This document shows positions 1 to 10,880 of a stretch of DNA of 64,000 bases, one piece after another. Under the pieces are notes generated by a model. It ran no database searches, was not told the DNA's origin, and worked only from the letters and a program-made list of their open reading frames with translations. Made by a program: the position numbers and the translations under genes. Numbering within the stretch: the first letter of the stretch is position 1; every line of letters begins with the position of its first letter. Source of the stretch: Patiria miniata. Lineage: Eukaryota > Echinodermata > Asteroidea > Valvatida > Asterinidae. Location: positions 11,731,176-11,795,175 of the forward strand of contig NW_024037056.1 in the NCBI RefSeq assembly GCF_015706575.1. The letters run 5' to 3'.

Positions 1-104
1 AAATAACTAAGCCCCAATTTGTGTGCTACTGGGTAATACTGTACGACTGCACTGCCCGGTTCTCTTCACCACTCTACAACTATAGTCACAAAAGTCAGTC
101 AGTC

Positions 105-343
105 AGTCGTTCAGTCAGTGAATCGGATATTTTAAAAGGCGACATTAGGCTGACCCTCTGCATGTAACCAGCAAAAACAAACAAGAATTGAAAAGTGTGT
201 GATGTGCTTGAAATACATGAAACAGTCGTTCAGTCAGTGAATCGGATAGGTACAAAGACGACACTAGGTTAACCCTCTGCAACCACCAAAAACGAACCAG
301 ATTTGAAATGTGTGTGATGTGCTTGAAATACATGAAACAGTCG
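105..343. repeat. Tandem duplication, about 117-bp unit, two copies
   Basis: Two adjacent copies both open with cagtcgttcagtcagtgaat (from about 105 and 222) and both end with a block containing gtgtgatgtgcttgaaatac followed by atgaaacagtcgt. They differ by scattered substitutions and small indels, so the duplication is not very recent. A short CAGT microsatellite precedes the first copy and may have seeded it. No coding role is visible. Confidence 0.8.
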
Positions 344-769
344 TGTACGTGTATCTTGAACAAAATTACATCACGGCGTTTGTGGGTTAACTCTAATACC
401 CGGATGTCCGTAGTGACTTCAATTTTTTTCCAATTATGGTATTTCATCCAGGGATTTCGGAATGAAATTACTATTATCGGATTATGAATTAAACCGTGAC
501 TAGTGAAATACGAACAGATTTTTGATGGTTTTCCAATGTGAGGCGTGCATTCACCACTCTTCCCCACTGCACTGCAGACTTCAACGGCCGTTTTCAAAAA
601 AAAAAAATCCCAAACGACATCCGCATATGGCTGGGTGTAAGCTATGGCGTTTTGGACTTTACTTCTCTAAAAACATGAGAAGAAAATATAAAAGGAGAAA
701 AAAAGCAATGAATTCAAACGTAATGAAATTCGGACTTATTTCCCTTTTAAAAAATCCTCCGAAGCCTCA
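344..769. other. No gene seen
   Basis: Unassigned AT-rich DNA with an A-tract at 596-607. The longest open frame is 86 codons and resembles nothing I know. Confidence 0.5.
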
Positions 770-870
770 AGAGTATAATTAATATGCTCCATGAAGATGA
801 AATACTCATGTGAAGTAGTTTTTGAGAAATTAAAGGATATCTGCTTGCACAACATTTTTGGGGCACCCTG
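770..870 (-). mobile_element. TA-type MITE family 1, terminal fragment
   Basis: This 101-bp piece matches the right arm of the complete element at 4116-4987: agagtataattaatatg, then gaagatgaaatactcatgtg, gatatctgcttgcacaa and the terminal ggggcaccctg followed by TA. The left part is missing, so it is a truncated copy. A third piece lies at 35050-35160. Confidence 0.75.
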
Positions 871-872
871 TA

Positions 873-1429
873 GATATCAAGGAACAACTACTATACGTGT
901 AGTAATTTGATAGGTTCATATCAATGCACTATCATTCGGAACATGATGTACAACCTTGCTGAGGAGACCTTACTTGAGCCAAACGCAACTTTCTCAGATA
1001 GCAACAGACAATCTGTCTTTCGTCAAACGCTGCAATTTTAACGCTAAACGATCTCCCAAAAGTCTAATTCCGCCCGAACACAAACCTTCGAATTTGAAAT
1101 GTAGCACGTTCACTCAGTCCATTATTCCGCGCATTGCCCAGGGGAGCCACGTTTATATCCAACCGGGAGATGGTTTTGCCACTCGCCATCACGGTAATTT
1201 GGTGAAACATTTCGTATTAGGAGGTCACCCCCTCTCGTGGGTGCAGGGGTGTCTGTTTTTTGAGAACGGGATGGGTCGTTAGTGAAAATTGTTCGGTTTT
1301 TATTGCAGAGATTATCTGTGTTTTTGAATTGCCCACCGAGGACTTTTTATCAATGCTGATCAAACATTAATTTGCAAGTGTCACGACTCGCGCCGTCTGT
1401 CAGAAAGAGAGCCATTAATTTTAACCTAT
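873..1429. other. No gene seen
   Basis: A 108-codon open frame at 956-1282 (+) has no domain I recognise, no clear splice context and no repeat match in the window. I do not call it a gene. Confidence 0.45.
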
Positions 1430-2010
1430 GAGATTTCGTTTGATGCATGTTAGACAAAATCGAACGCTTAATCTCAGCTGCCATTCAGCTACAACTTCCG
1501 TTCTTAAAGTTACAGACCAGTAACTGCCATAGACTCCAATGATAAATGCCCCCACTTCAGAAATTCGGGAAAAATACTCAGAACTCTCCAAAGTGTTCGA
1601 GACACACATCAAATTAAAGCTTATTACATCAACTTTCATTTTCTTTTCAATTTTTGTTCTTTTCAATTACTTTTAGGAGAAATTTCCATCCGAAGATGAC
1701 AACCCCTGAAAAAAGTCCTGAAGCCAATCGCCATTTTGATAAACGGTGCCTAGACTCTACTGTAAAATAGAGCACTTTTAATAGGGCCCCAATTTCATCA
1801 AAATTTCACTGAAACTCAAGCTCACATTCCTGTGCACGGCTTCCACCCATACTTTTTACGCCAATTACAATAGGTCAGAGGTGATTGCCATATCTCTTCA
1901 CTTCCCCAATGCTCTCAGAACCCTCTAATATAGAATTTTTTTTTTTTGAGGGTATAACTTTTTTTCATGAGCTCGGCGGATGGGTTTAGGCATATTTACA
2001 GGTGTGCACC
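1430..2010. repeat. Dispersed repeat, 0.6-kb family, copy 1
   Basis: Old, diverged relative of 16700-17295 in the same orientation. Shared landmarks in order: catagactccaatgataaat; aaatactcagaactc; a ttcattttc...ttcaattttt stretch; ctcagaaccctctaatatag; then ataactttttttcatgagct followed by cggcg. The order is kept over nearly 600 bp, which supports a family. Its class is unknown and no coding capacity remains. Confidence 0.65.
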
Positions 2011-3139
2011 CAAAATAGCCAGAATCGTGTGGTCTGGGAAACACAACAGATATTGCTTTTAACGGTCCTTTAAGATGCAATATTCTCCTCTTCACCGTTG
2101 AGGACCAACATACTTTTTGCACATGCAGATGGTTTAACTTTTTCAATCAGTTATCAAATAGACAAACTGGTCTCATGACAAAACTCTCCCAGAACTTTGT
2201 TTATTCCACTTTGTTTTGTGTAAGTACGCCCTCAGGATGATACGATTCGGAGCCACCTCTGACCGTAGGCGGCAATTTTATCACGATTAACCAACACAAG
2301 CCGGCGAGTCTCAAAGATAAGACCACTCCATGCACTCACAGTTGTAAATAAACAACAAAGTGCCTGTCAAACGGGGCGATAGTCGAATTGAAGAAGAACT
2401 CTGTAGACGTGTGCCCCAAAAAATCAAAGTTTTCTTCACAATATGCTTGCATCCGTTACCAAATTCTTTTCAAAATGACTTTTTTGTATCATTAGATTGA
2501 AGTCATTTGACGTGATTTATTCTTAACTGGAAGCCTGCGTTATCAATGGATCTGATCTGATTGGTCAATAGAAGCGCGCGTATATGCGCTCGTTCCACCA
2601 ATCACTGGCAAGAAGAAGCAAGGCTAGGCATGTTGTTTTAATTGAAACCACGACCTCGTCTCCGGGTTCGGCTTCCACCTCTGGCTTCATAACCATTTTA
2701 AAATCCTTTAATGTCTTCGCCACCCCTGTCACGATCGAGCAGAATTGAAGTCGCCGCACCTCCCCACAGAAATCACTTCCTTAAATATCGCACGTCCAAA
2801 CCATTTTCCAGTAACTTAAGGACACTTAACTCCCAGGGGGTGCCACCTTGTCGATACCACCGGGTCCAATTTCCTTTACCTGGTACTCGGATCGTTGTTG
2901 CATTTCCCATACGACAGGGCGACCCCTCCCCGCGGGGGGTCTCTGCTTACCTCCCATTGGTCCAATTAATAGCATTTATCACGTGACTTGAAAAAATTGA
3001 GGTTTGAAAGGTTATTGGCCGGTGTGTAAGGTCTCACGATGTATAGCTTGGAATTCTTAAGTCTTTTTCTCCGATTCCAAAGATGTCATCTTACTTTACA
3101 ATTATACTCAGTGAATGTGTACTTAAAGTGGATGTTGTG
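2011..3139. other. No gene seen; CCAAT-box pair near 2.56-2.60 kb
   Basis: CCAAT boxes occur on both strands at 2560-2564 (as ATTGG) and 2598-2602, flanking a gcgcgtatatgcgc block at 2575-2589. This could be a weak promoter, but no exon is recognisable on either side. The frames here (64 codons minus, 91 codons plus) match no family I know. Confidence 0.35.
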
Positions 3140-3436
3140 GCTTCATGATTAAGGGCATTGGATTCGTGGTCTGCGGGTAAAGCTGCAGGTTGTGGGTTCG
3201 AGTCCAGCCGGGATGCGGTGCGTGTGCCCTTGGGCAAGGTACTTTGTCACGCATTGCTTCTCCCCACCCAGGAGTAAATGGGTTCCTGCGACGGTACGGG
3301 GCATAATGCGCTGATACTGAGCTGCTGCAGAAGTGGTCTCGTGGCCTGATGAACGGGGGTAATCATTGTAAAACGTTTGACACCTTTGGTATAAGGCGCT
3401 ATATAAGCACAACATTATTATTATTATTATTAGCAA
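3140..3436 (+). mobile_element. tRNA-derived SINE, family A, copy 1
   Basis: A degenerate tRNA-like head ends in the B-box-like ggttcgagtcc (3195-3206). The family body follows: cccttgggcaaggtactttg, then cccacccaggagtaaatggg, then gagctgctgcagaagtggtc. The 3' part holds ggtataaggcgctatataag and an (ATT)n tail at about 3414-3431. The layout head, body and simple A/T tail is that of a Pol III SINE moved by LINE machinery. Other copies lie at 13480, 29785 (reverse) and 56898. Confidence 0.85.
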
Positions 3437-4113
3437 TAATAATAATTATCTTGTTAGCAATTCTTTCTGACCAAAAAAAAGCGCCAATCAATAAGAAAGA
3501 ATGCAGGCGCAGATAGTGTGACATACCACGTGTGGTGGCGCTTCAGCCCATGCCGCGGGCGTATTAGCGATAAGAAAATCCTTAGTTACTCCCAAAAAAC
3601 AAACAACTCTTGACCGATTCAGCCTCAAAATGCAGCGTCTAATTAGGGCACAACACTCGAAATTCAGAGAAAAACAGTAGTATGTAGTTGTCAAAATGGT
3701 CATAGGACATAGGCTTATAATGTTTGAGAACTTACTGGAAATGTAGTTGCTACTAAAAAAAAAACACACTCGCCGACTTCTATATCTTTGAACTGAAGTC
3801 GGAAATCCATACACATGTATTTGATTTTGGACCCAACAATGCTCGGTGAAGTCGATTGTTTTTTAGGTCTAATCCGAACCCCCTCCCCCTTTTTTTTAGA
3901 ATATAGGCCGGCAGGATTACATACACTTGAAGGCAGTATGTAATCATTCTACCGGGGCATTCTATAATTTGGGGTCCATATTCCGTCCTGTTTCTGTTAC
4001 ATCTGACAACTACGATTTCATAATTCTAGATTCGTGCAGTACATAATGTATTCTTCCTCCAAGAGTGATTATGTGAAGGACACGACATACCTCAAGATAA
4101 TTACATGTAGATA
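3437..4113. other. No gene seen
   Basis: Unassigned sequence with short A and T tracts (3473-3480, 3755-3764, 3890-3897). A minus-strand frame of 108 codons at 3488-3814 has no recognisable features. Confidence 0.5.
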
Positions 4114-4115
4114 TA

Positions 4116-4987
4116 CAGGGTGTCCTCAAAAAAGTTGTGCAAGCAGATATCCTTTAATTTCTCAACAACTACTTAAAGAGGTTGTGGAATGCTCGAAGAC
4201 ATTTTTCGGGTATATGTAGCCTAAGGTGTGCAATTTGTGTAAAAGTCGTCGTTGGGGGCAGCAAACAAACCATAGTAAATCGTGACGTAATAAGCAGGAC
4301 TCCCGACGTAGCGTATAAACGAGTCCTGTTTATTACGTCACGATTTACTATGTTTTTTTTGCTGCCCCCAACGACGACTTTTACACAAATTGCACGTTCG
4401 GGTCGAAACAGGACCTGAAAATCAGCTCTCAAAAGTACCTTTTGTACTCATTTCATGACAGACACAAAAGTGGTTTTTATTTCATCACACCTTAGGCTAC
4501 ATATACCCGAAAAATGACGGAAATGTCTTCGAGCATTCCACAACCTCTTTAACATGATTGAGTATTTCATCTCGATGGAGCATATTTATTATACTCTTGT
4601 ATATATATACAATCAGTGAAAATGCCATGGAAATCCGCTCATGCAAAACAGAGATCTAACAGATTATAAACGGCTATGGGTTTTTCATCCATTCCCGTGG
4701 GAAGGGATTTACACAGCTAACTTAATTTACATCACAGTGAAAAGGCCCATGACAATCTGATGCACCGATATCACTTACTGTGTAAATCACATTGGAATGG
4801 GTGAAACACGAATAGCTTTTTACAATCAGTTAGATCTCTGGTTTTCATGAACGGATTTCCACGGCATTTTCATTGATTATACACAAGAGTATAATTAATA
4901 TGTTCCATGAAGATGAAATACTCATGTTAAGTAGTTTTTTAGAAATTTAAGGATATCTGCTAACAGAGCTTTTTGGGGGACACCCGG
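4116..4987. mobile_element. TA-type (mariner/Tc1-like) MITE family 1, complete, carrying a nested insertion
   Basis: The left end is cagggtgtcctcaaaaaa at 4116, preceded by TA (4114-4115). The right end ttttgggggacacccgg stops at 4987, followed by TA (4988-4989). Long imperfect arms run inward from both ends: aagcagatatcctttaattt on the left, aaatttaaggatatctgct on the right, and gaaatactcatg...ttaagtag and its complement further in. The element is a foldback of about 496 bp once the inner element at 4177-4548 and one TTAA are removed. It has no transposase and would depend on a mariner/Tc1-like enzyme. Fragments lie at 770-870 and 35050-35160. Confidence 0.9.
4177..4548. mobile_element. TTAA-flanked MITE nested in the 4116-4987 element
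   Basis: TTAA flanks the element at 4173-4176 and 4549-4552. The ends mirror each other: agaggttgtggaatgctcga on the left and its exact complement on the right, continuing through cgggtatatgtagcctaagg. An inner hairpin has 74-nt arms at 4228-4301 and 4322-4395 with a 20-nt loop. The uninterrupted site acttaacatga survives as its complement in the host's opposite arm (near 4921-4933), which shows that one TTAA was duplicated on insertion. Duplicated TTAA is known for piggyBac-like and Kolobok elements. No transposase is present. Confidence 0.92.
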
Positions 4988-5257
4988 TAGTTTGAAGTCA
5001 TTTAAAATGACACTTGAATGGCAAATTACAAAGTTCAGAAATAAATCTCCTGCAAGTCCCAACAGCACAAGATGTCAAATTTGATGAAAACACCACAAAA
5101 TAATATTGCTTAATTCCTAAACTCTAAAATACATATCCCCGAAATGTGACAAATCAAGACACGAATCATCAAATTTAATACACACAACAAGAAACGGTGA
5201 AAGTACACCTTTAAAATATAAATATGGTTATTGCATCCATGCATACATGAACATTAG

Positions 5258-5748
5258 AGGGGCACTGCGTCCCGAAATCCCCGAAAATGTCATGCTTTGG
5301 ATTGTTAACTTATCCTATTTCAAACATCTGGTTGAAAGGGTACCAACTAAAATGTCTTTACCGTTCCCGAGAAAAGACGGAAAAACCGGTAGTTTGCATC
5401 GGACACGACGGAGTACGCAAACGTTTTTCCTGTCGTTTTCATTCAATGTATACGATACACGTTGTGTGTCACATAAATATTCCACACACCAATGCACAGA
5501 TGTGGTTTCTTACACGTCCGCAAAAGGCGGACACTTCACGGGTGAAATCACAACTAGCACGAACAGCCCGATTTTTTTGGGTCGCAAAAAGTGGACACCT
5601 AAAGCCGTTCTCGCACGAAATAACACAAAAACGCCCAGTTTTTGAAGGATGGTTGCGGGGATGTTTATATCTTACTTTTGAATGTTCTTTCCAATTAACA
5701 TCATTTCGTTCAAAACGCGTCTTGAAGCCCAGTTGGGCGCATTGTCCC
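5258..5748 (-). mobile_element. TTAA-type MITE family 2, nearly complete
   Basis: Ends are ggggcactgcgtcccgaaat (from 5259) and the mirrored gggcgcattgtccct ending at 5748. The right flank is TTAA (5749-5752) and the left flank is ttag, one base off. The copy at 7055-7500 lies in the opposite orientation and shares gggcgttttgtgttatt and the tttctc-gaacggta-agacattt block. Two overlapping open frames of 132 and 160 codons fall wholly within this repeat and are treated as chance. Confidence 0.8.
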
Positions 5749-5752
5749 TTTA

Positions 5753-7050
5753 AGTTGAACTATATTTGACGGAAATTACAATCCACCTGACCCTGTTGCT
5801 TGATTTAGTTCATTTGAGAAAATTAAAATCCCAAAACAGAATGATCGATGGATTAAAATAAAATAAAAACCCAAAGTGCATTCCCTTCGATATCTTTATA
5901 TGGTCTTTAATCGTGGATGACTGATTGATATACCTAATATAACAAGAGACAATGGGTTATTACCTTTGAAGAGAGACGTACCCCATTTAACACGTGGATT
6001 ATCTCTTATTAATTAACCTATGGTCCATTCAATGTGTTATTTGTACAGCAAACAGTGGCCAATAATAACGGCCCAGAATATAGTGAACCGTTCTTATTAA
6101 TGCAAACATATTGACTGCATAGCTAGTTTATAAGGAAAGATTTGATAGGCACACCGTCTAACGGTTCGGTACATCGCAATGTCACTTAGTTTTCATACAT
6201 CGGCAGCTTTTTCAAATCCATTTTAAACAAGTGTTTTCTATCGGAAAATCGTATACAATCTAATTTCTCCCTGGGCACCTCAAAATCTCCATATCGTACT
6301 CGTCTGTAGACGGCGCCTAACAAGGCGAAAAGGGTCCCAAATGGACCAATTAACACACGAGACAAGACTAGTCAATAGCGACATTTCTTACAGAGCCTTG
6401 AAAAGACACGATTAGAATCGGAGACGATTGAAGAGAATGAAAGCATATAGAACTTTATTTTGTCACACTTGTTTTGCTTTTTACAATTCAAGCGGACCTT
6501 TCATATAAAAAAAATATGTCATTATCACCTGTGCAGACCAGTGCAGACTGTGTCTTGCACTCAGGTGCAGACACAATGCTTCCTATGAAGAACTGAGCTG
6601 ATCGATTTTTCATTCGTCCGAGGGATTGACATTACCGGAATCGATAAGCGAGAAATGGGTTGGCAGGTTTTTCCTGCAGTGATCAAATTCGGTGGCTGTG
6701 TAATAGAGGGGGAGTTTAGAGGTGCTAGACAGGTGGCAGACGTTAAAGGGGATGTTATAGAGGCATGTGGAAAAGGCGAGGCTAAAATGACTGGTTGTAG
6801 AAGGTGTGTTCGTGGAAGAAAAGGTGTCGAAATAGTCGAAACAGGTGTAGTACAACAAACGAAGTATGGGAAGCCTTGTGTGGGAGGGGAGGGCGGGATG
6901 AAGGGGGGAAGGCACGCCCTCTCTCACGACCTTTGCCCCACCTGAACTGGAGAAGAAAGTCTTTTCATTGTCTGGAACCCTAGCCTAACCCATGATGAGT
7001 ATCACATCTACAATATGAGAGCGTAAGTGCCCTCTGCATTGTAACCAAGT
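5753..7050. other. No gene seen; part may be conserved non-coding DNA
   Basis: Apart from the motif-rich block at 5940-6130 I see only unassigned sequence. Short imperfect repeats of gtgcagac sit at 6533-6575. Frames on both strands at 6610-6945 reach about 100 codons, overlap one another, and match no family I know. Confidence 0.45.
5940..6130. promoter_or_regulatory. Candidate enhancer-like block (homeodomain, Fox and octamer-like motifs)
   Basis: Within about 190 bp are ttattaattaac (6007-6018), tgttatttgtacagcaaaca (6034-6053), taataac and ttattaatgcaaacat (6094-6109). These resemble homeodomain TAAT cores, forkhead sites and an octamer-like ATGCAAA. Such motifs are common by chance in AT-rich DNA, so this is only a candidate. 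No repeat copy occurs elsewhere in the window. Confidence 0.25.
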
Positions 7051-7054
7051 TTAA

Positions 7055-7500
7055 AGGGACACTGCATCCTGAAATGCGCCCAATTCCAATACAAACCGCG
7101 TTTTAACGAAATGGTATTCAGTGGTCAGGAACGTGCATTTAATAGTAGGATATAAACGTCAACACAACTATCCTTTAAAATTTGGGCGTTTTGTGTTATT
7201 CTTGCGAGAACTTTGCGAGAAGGAATTGTCCGGGGTCAACATTTTGACTCTCAAAAATCAAGCTAGTTGTGAATCCTGCCGCACAGTGCATCGCATTCTG
7301 CGGACGTGCGAGAAACAACATTAGTGCTGTGTAAATTACGTGACACAGAATACACACACACACAACGTGTACCGTACATTTAATGGACACGGCTTGCAAT
7401 ACGGATGCGTATGCCACAAAATGTCAGCCGCGTCCGAAGTAAACGACCGTTCTTTTCCATCTTTTCTCTAGAACGGTAAGACATTTCTTTCAAACGCTTA
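7055..7500 (+). mobile_element. TTAA-type MITE family 2, right-truncated copy
   Basis: TTAA (7051-7054) precedes agggacactgcatcctgaaa. The body follows the reverse complement of 5258-5748: gggcgttttgtgttatt, then tgcggacgtg, acacaacgtgtacc, and tttctctagaacggtaagac. The far terminal repeat is missing. It is inverted relative to its sister copy 1.3 kb upstream. A short CA microsatellite at 7352-7363 lies inside. Confidence 0.78.
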
Positions 7501-8427
7501 GCAAGCTGTGTGCGATTTCATTCACATTTCTACGCATTCAAAAATCAACGCAGCGATAATCGCAGCCTTCCTACTTTAAGACTGACCGCTCAAACCAACT
7601 CATATTTCACGAAATTGTTGAACTCGGATAGAGGACTCTACTCAAAAAGACCATAGAAAAAATATAGAACAGGGATAAGGTGTACGTCTCGAATGACCCA
7701 GATTTCAACATCCCCTCAAAAAAATGAGCAGCTTTTTTGTCAAGACACTTGACTCTCTCGTAATCATTATGTCGCGGCGACGGCGCGCCTGCCGGCAATA
7801 ATTTTTTTTACTGCAACCAAGGATAGTCACTGACCACACTACGCATGCGTCAGTTGTTAAAGGAATGGTTCTGAGACTTTACTTTCCTTTCAAAAAATAA
7901 AATCCCGCGCAGAGCCATGAATCGGAAAGTAAGGTGAAATTTATTGCATTAAAATGTATTAACGATGCATTTTGGCAGGAAAAACAAGGGAAATATCTCA
8001 AAATACCAGCCATAATCAAAAGTGTCTCTTCAACTTTTGTTCGAAATCAAAACATTACGAAAGGTCATACAAAACACGTGATAGTATTTCAATCACATGA
8101 TGTTTTACGCATGGGTGTTTGGTTAATGACTATACCTGGTTGCAAAAGAAAAAACAATCGGCTCGCCAGTCCGTCTGGCAATGGGCCGATCACCCGCATT
8201 TATGATACGGTTGCTGCGCTCAATTCAACGGTCGATGGGCCGGACTCAGGATCGGTCGAGGGTCGAGTTAAACGTTTCTTGGCATCGATCGTTTTGTATG
8301 ACTGTGGGGAATATTAATGAACTGTCGTATTTCACAGACTGTATTCCCATTTTGACATTCTCTTGATTTGCATTTTTACAAAAGTTTAAGGAAGCTTCAA
8401 ACTTTGTCGAACCATTACGGGACTTTT
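7501..8427. other. No gene seen
   Basis: A GC-richer patch at 8155-8290 (ggccgatcacccgc...gatcggtcgagggtcg) lies inside a 127-codon plus-strand frame at 7934-8317 with no recognisable domain. Otherwise unassigned. Confidence 0.45.
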
Positions 8428-8431
8428 TTAA

Positions 8432-8934
8432 AGGTAGTATACAACATTCGCAAACATCAAAAAAAAAAAACCAAATTATTATAAATTACCTTACTTGACT
8501 GTAAGTGAATAATAATCTCAAGCATCCTGTGAAATCGTGGCACCTGGTGAGCTGTCATTTCCAAGAAAAGTGGAATTTTTGAATTGATTTCCTTCGATGG
8601 TCGGCCAACCATCGTTGGAAAAAACCTGACTTTTTTTCAAATACTGCCCTAGTTTATCAAATTTAAAGTCAGTCCACATTTTGTCTGCAATTGCTTACAC
8701 ATTCGCGAGCGGAACCAATTCTGGTTCCTTGACCTGAAAATTCCCCGACAAATTGCCCCATTTTTTCTGAAGTAGGTCAGGGAACCAGACTACAAGAAAG
8801 GTTGTTTTTCCCCCAGCATCTATAAACACAAAACTTTAAACAGGTCAGCGTATACAATATTTGCTATAAAATACTAACCCCCAAAGCCATCCATTTCTGA
8901 AAAATACAGCAAAAGCAAATGTTGTACATCCCCT
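8432..8934. mobile_element. TTAA-type MITE family 3, complete
   Basis: TTAA flanks lie at 8428-8431 and 8935-8938. The ends are aggtagtatacaacattcgc on the left and gcaaatgttgtacatcccct on the right, which are imperfect inverted copies. A partial copy at 28680-28832 shares cctgtgaaatcgtggcacct and tttccaagaaaagtgg with minor changes. There is no coding capacity. Confidence 0.82.
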
Positions 8935-9211
8935 TTAATTGTCTTATTTTTTTTTCAAAATGTAACGGTATTTTTCATGCTTTTTTGCTTCCTTTCGATG
9001 CATTATCTTATAAATAATGTATCATATCATGTGTGAGTTTAAAATTGTCAACTGGCCTCTGTGATGTGTGTCACGTAGATATAGCCCATAGGAATGTCTC
9101 ATTTCATTCCATTAGCCGTTGATCGTGACTGTTCGACGGGGACATTATTTTGAAATTTGACATATTATGATACTTTTAGGAATTAAACTGGAAAGCAGAT
9201 CATTTGAAACT

Positions 9212-9737
9212 ATTATTCATAAATACCTCAGACAGTTTACCCAATGCTATTGGTTAAAGAGCCCGTCACGTGGCCGGTTTTACACGGTTGATAAAGACCG
9301 GCTGGCTGGTCTTTTCCCGTGTCACATGAAATTTGGACTCCTATCAAATCCGGTGCCAGTACCGTTTTACTGGTTGAACGTTCACAATCGTCACGTAGGC
9401 ATGCGCAATAATATCAGTGAGTCAGTATTTCATAGTCCTAAATTCACACTACACCGGCACAGCTGCGTTCTACGCCACATCACGCAGTACGCGCGACGCG
9501 CGCCAATCACCACACAAGGAGTTGTTTACGAGAGGGACACGCCATAGCATAGCTAGACGGGTGTTTTCGAGAAACATGAAGTAAAATTGTTGAACAGAAT
9601 CGTTGGAAATTAAAATTGTTTGACTTGTTTTCACTTTTGGCTTCGGCTCCGGTCATTATCAGTTTTCAGACTCCAACCGGTCTCACAAATAGTGTTTAAA
9701 ACCAGCCAAGCCCACATTGATTCCCTTATTTCAAACA
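9212..9737 (+). repeat. Dispersed repeat family X, copy 1
   Basis: This family of about 0.5 kb has four long copies here (also 21895, 50262 reverse, 52978) and a fragment at 62735. Landmarks in order: ataaatacct; cctattggt...gagcccgtcacgtggccg; ttgataaagaccggctgg; tactggttgaacgttcacaa; gtgagtcagtatttcatagt; acgcagtacgcgcgacgcg; gcatagctaga; and accagccaagcccaca. It carries CACGTG, TGAGTCA and CCAAT-like motifs. I see no clear terminal repeats and cannot assign a class; a solo LTR or a MITE is possible. Confidence 0.8.
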
Positions 9738-10269
9738 TGTTGAAACCAGTAGCGAATTCGCAGTTGGCCCAAATTCGCTACATCATGCAAAATTGTCAAA
9801 ACGAAGACAAGTACTTAAAACTTCAAATAAAACTTCCTCTATTTTACCACCACAAAACACCCAACCCCCAAAAAATCTGCTCTGTCCTATACCTCTTGTA
9901 AAACACACACAAAAACTACCGGACCTTTTTTTCCTTTTAATATTGGACCATATGCATCGTCACTCATTTTTACACTTATTCCAAGCGACGTCCAAGAACA
10001 ACCGGAGAAACATGTGTTGTTCTATGAGATATTGCTCCTCCTTTGAGATATTGCTCCTCCACCCAGGGGCAAAATTCCCGCCCGATTTGATCCGAAGTCG
10101 CGCACCGTGTCTAAATAGTGACACACGTAATTTGTAACAGCCGGTAAACGGACCGGTTGCATTTGAACTGATACGCCCGTGTTCAGCCGGCGGAATAAAC
10201 CGGGGAGTTATTAAAAAAATACACCAAAAGGCGGAAAATGTACGGAAAAAAAATAGTTTAGTGTTGTGC
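9738..10269. other. No gene seen
   Basis: Holds a small direct repeat (gagatattgctcctcc at about 10026-10060) and A/C-rich stretches. Frames up to 114 codons have no recognisable domain. Confidence 0.5.
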
Positions 10270-10880
10270 TTAATCTAATGGAATATTGCGACACAGAAAT
10301 GGGCAATCTCGTAAAGGAAAGGAAATTTGGATGTGGTTCGGGAATTTTCAGGGTTTCGAGAGTACAACTTGGAAGAACTACGAGATGTGAACAATACTTC
10401 GTAGTTCCGAGAAGAACCACATGTGACAAGTTCGGTTCTTCTCGAAGACCATTTCGTGGTTTTAAGACAGAGGTATTAAGTCTGGTTCTTCGAAAAATAG
10501 TTCTTTTGGTTCAGAGAGGAACCGAAATAATGATATTTGTTCTTCTCATGCAGCAGTTCTTCGAATAACAATATATATTAACTTTGGTTCTTCTTGGAAC
10601 AATACTTCGTGGTTCTGAGAAGAACCATTGGTAACACCTTCGGTTCTTCTCGAACAATACTTCGTGGCTCTACACTAAATTACAATTTAAGTTTTCAGAG
10701 CTATATTCTCCTTGTTTCTGAGAAGAACCAAAGGTATTGAGTTCTTCTGAGAACAATACGCTTAAGCGGAACAATAACGTTTAAGCGGAACAATACTTAA
10801 ACGTTTAAGCAGAACCATATATGAACTAAGTTTGGTTCTTAAGAACCAAAAAAATCATGTTTTGAGAAGAAACATTGGTA
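10270..10880. repeat. Degenerate minisatellite built on palindromic GGTTCTTCTCGAGAAGAACC-like units
   Basis: Blocks such as gagaagaacca, ggttcttctcgaa, aacaatacttcgtggttct and cggttcttctcgaacaatac recur about every 50-60 bp with much drift. Pairing of ggttctt with aagaacc allows many small hairpins. A later part repeats gtttaagcggaacaata. An open frame at 10266-10568 falls within the array and is not called. Confidence 0.7.

Noticed and set aside
2565-2759. Minus-strand frame beside two CCAAT boxes as a first exon
   Set aside because: Only 64 codons with no recognisable domain; the boxes point both ways and there is no splice donor I trust.
5247-5769. 132- and 160-codon frames on the plus strand
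   Set aside because: They lie entirely in a TTAA MITE whose sister copy at 7055 does not keep these frames.
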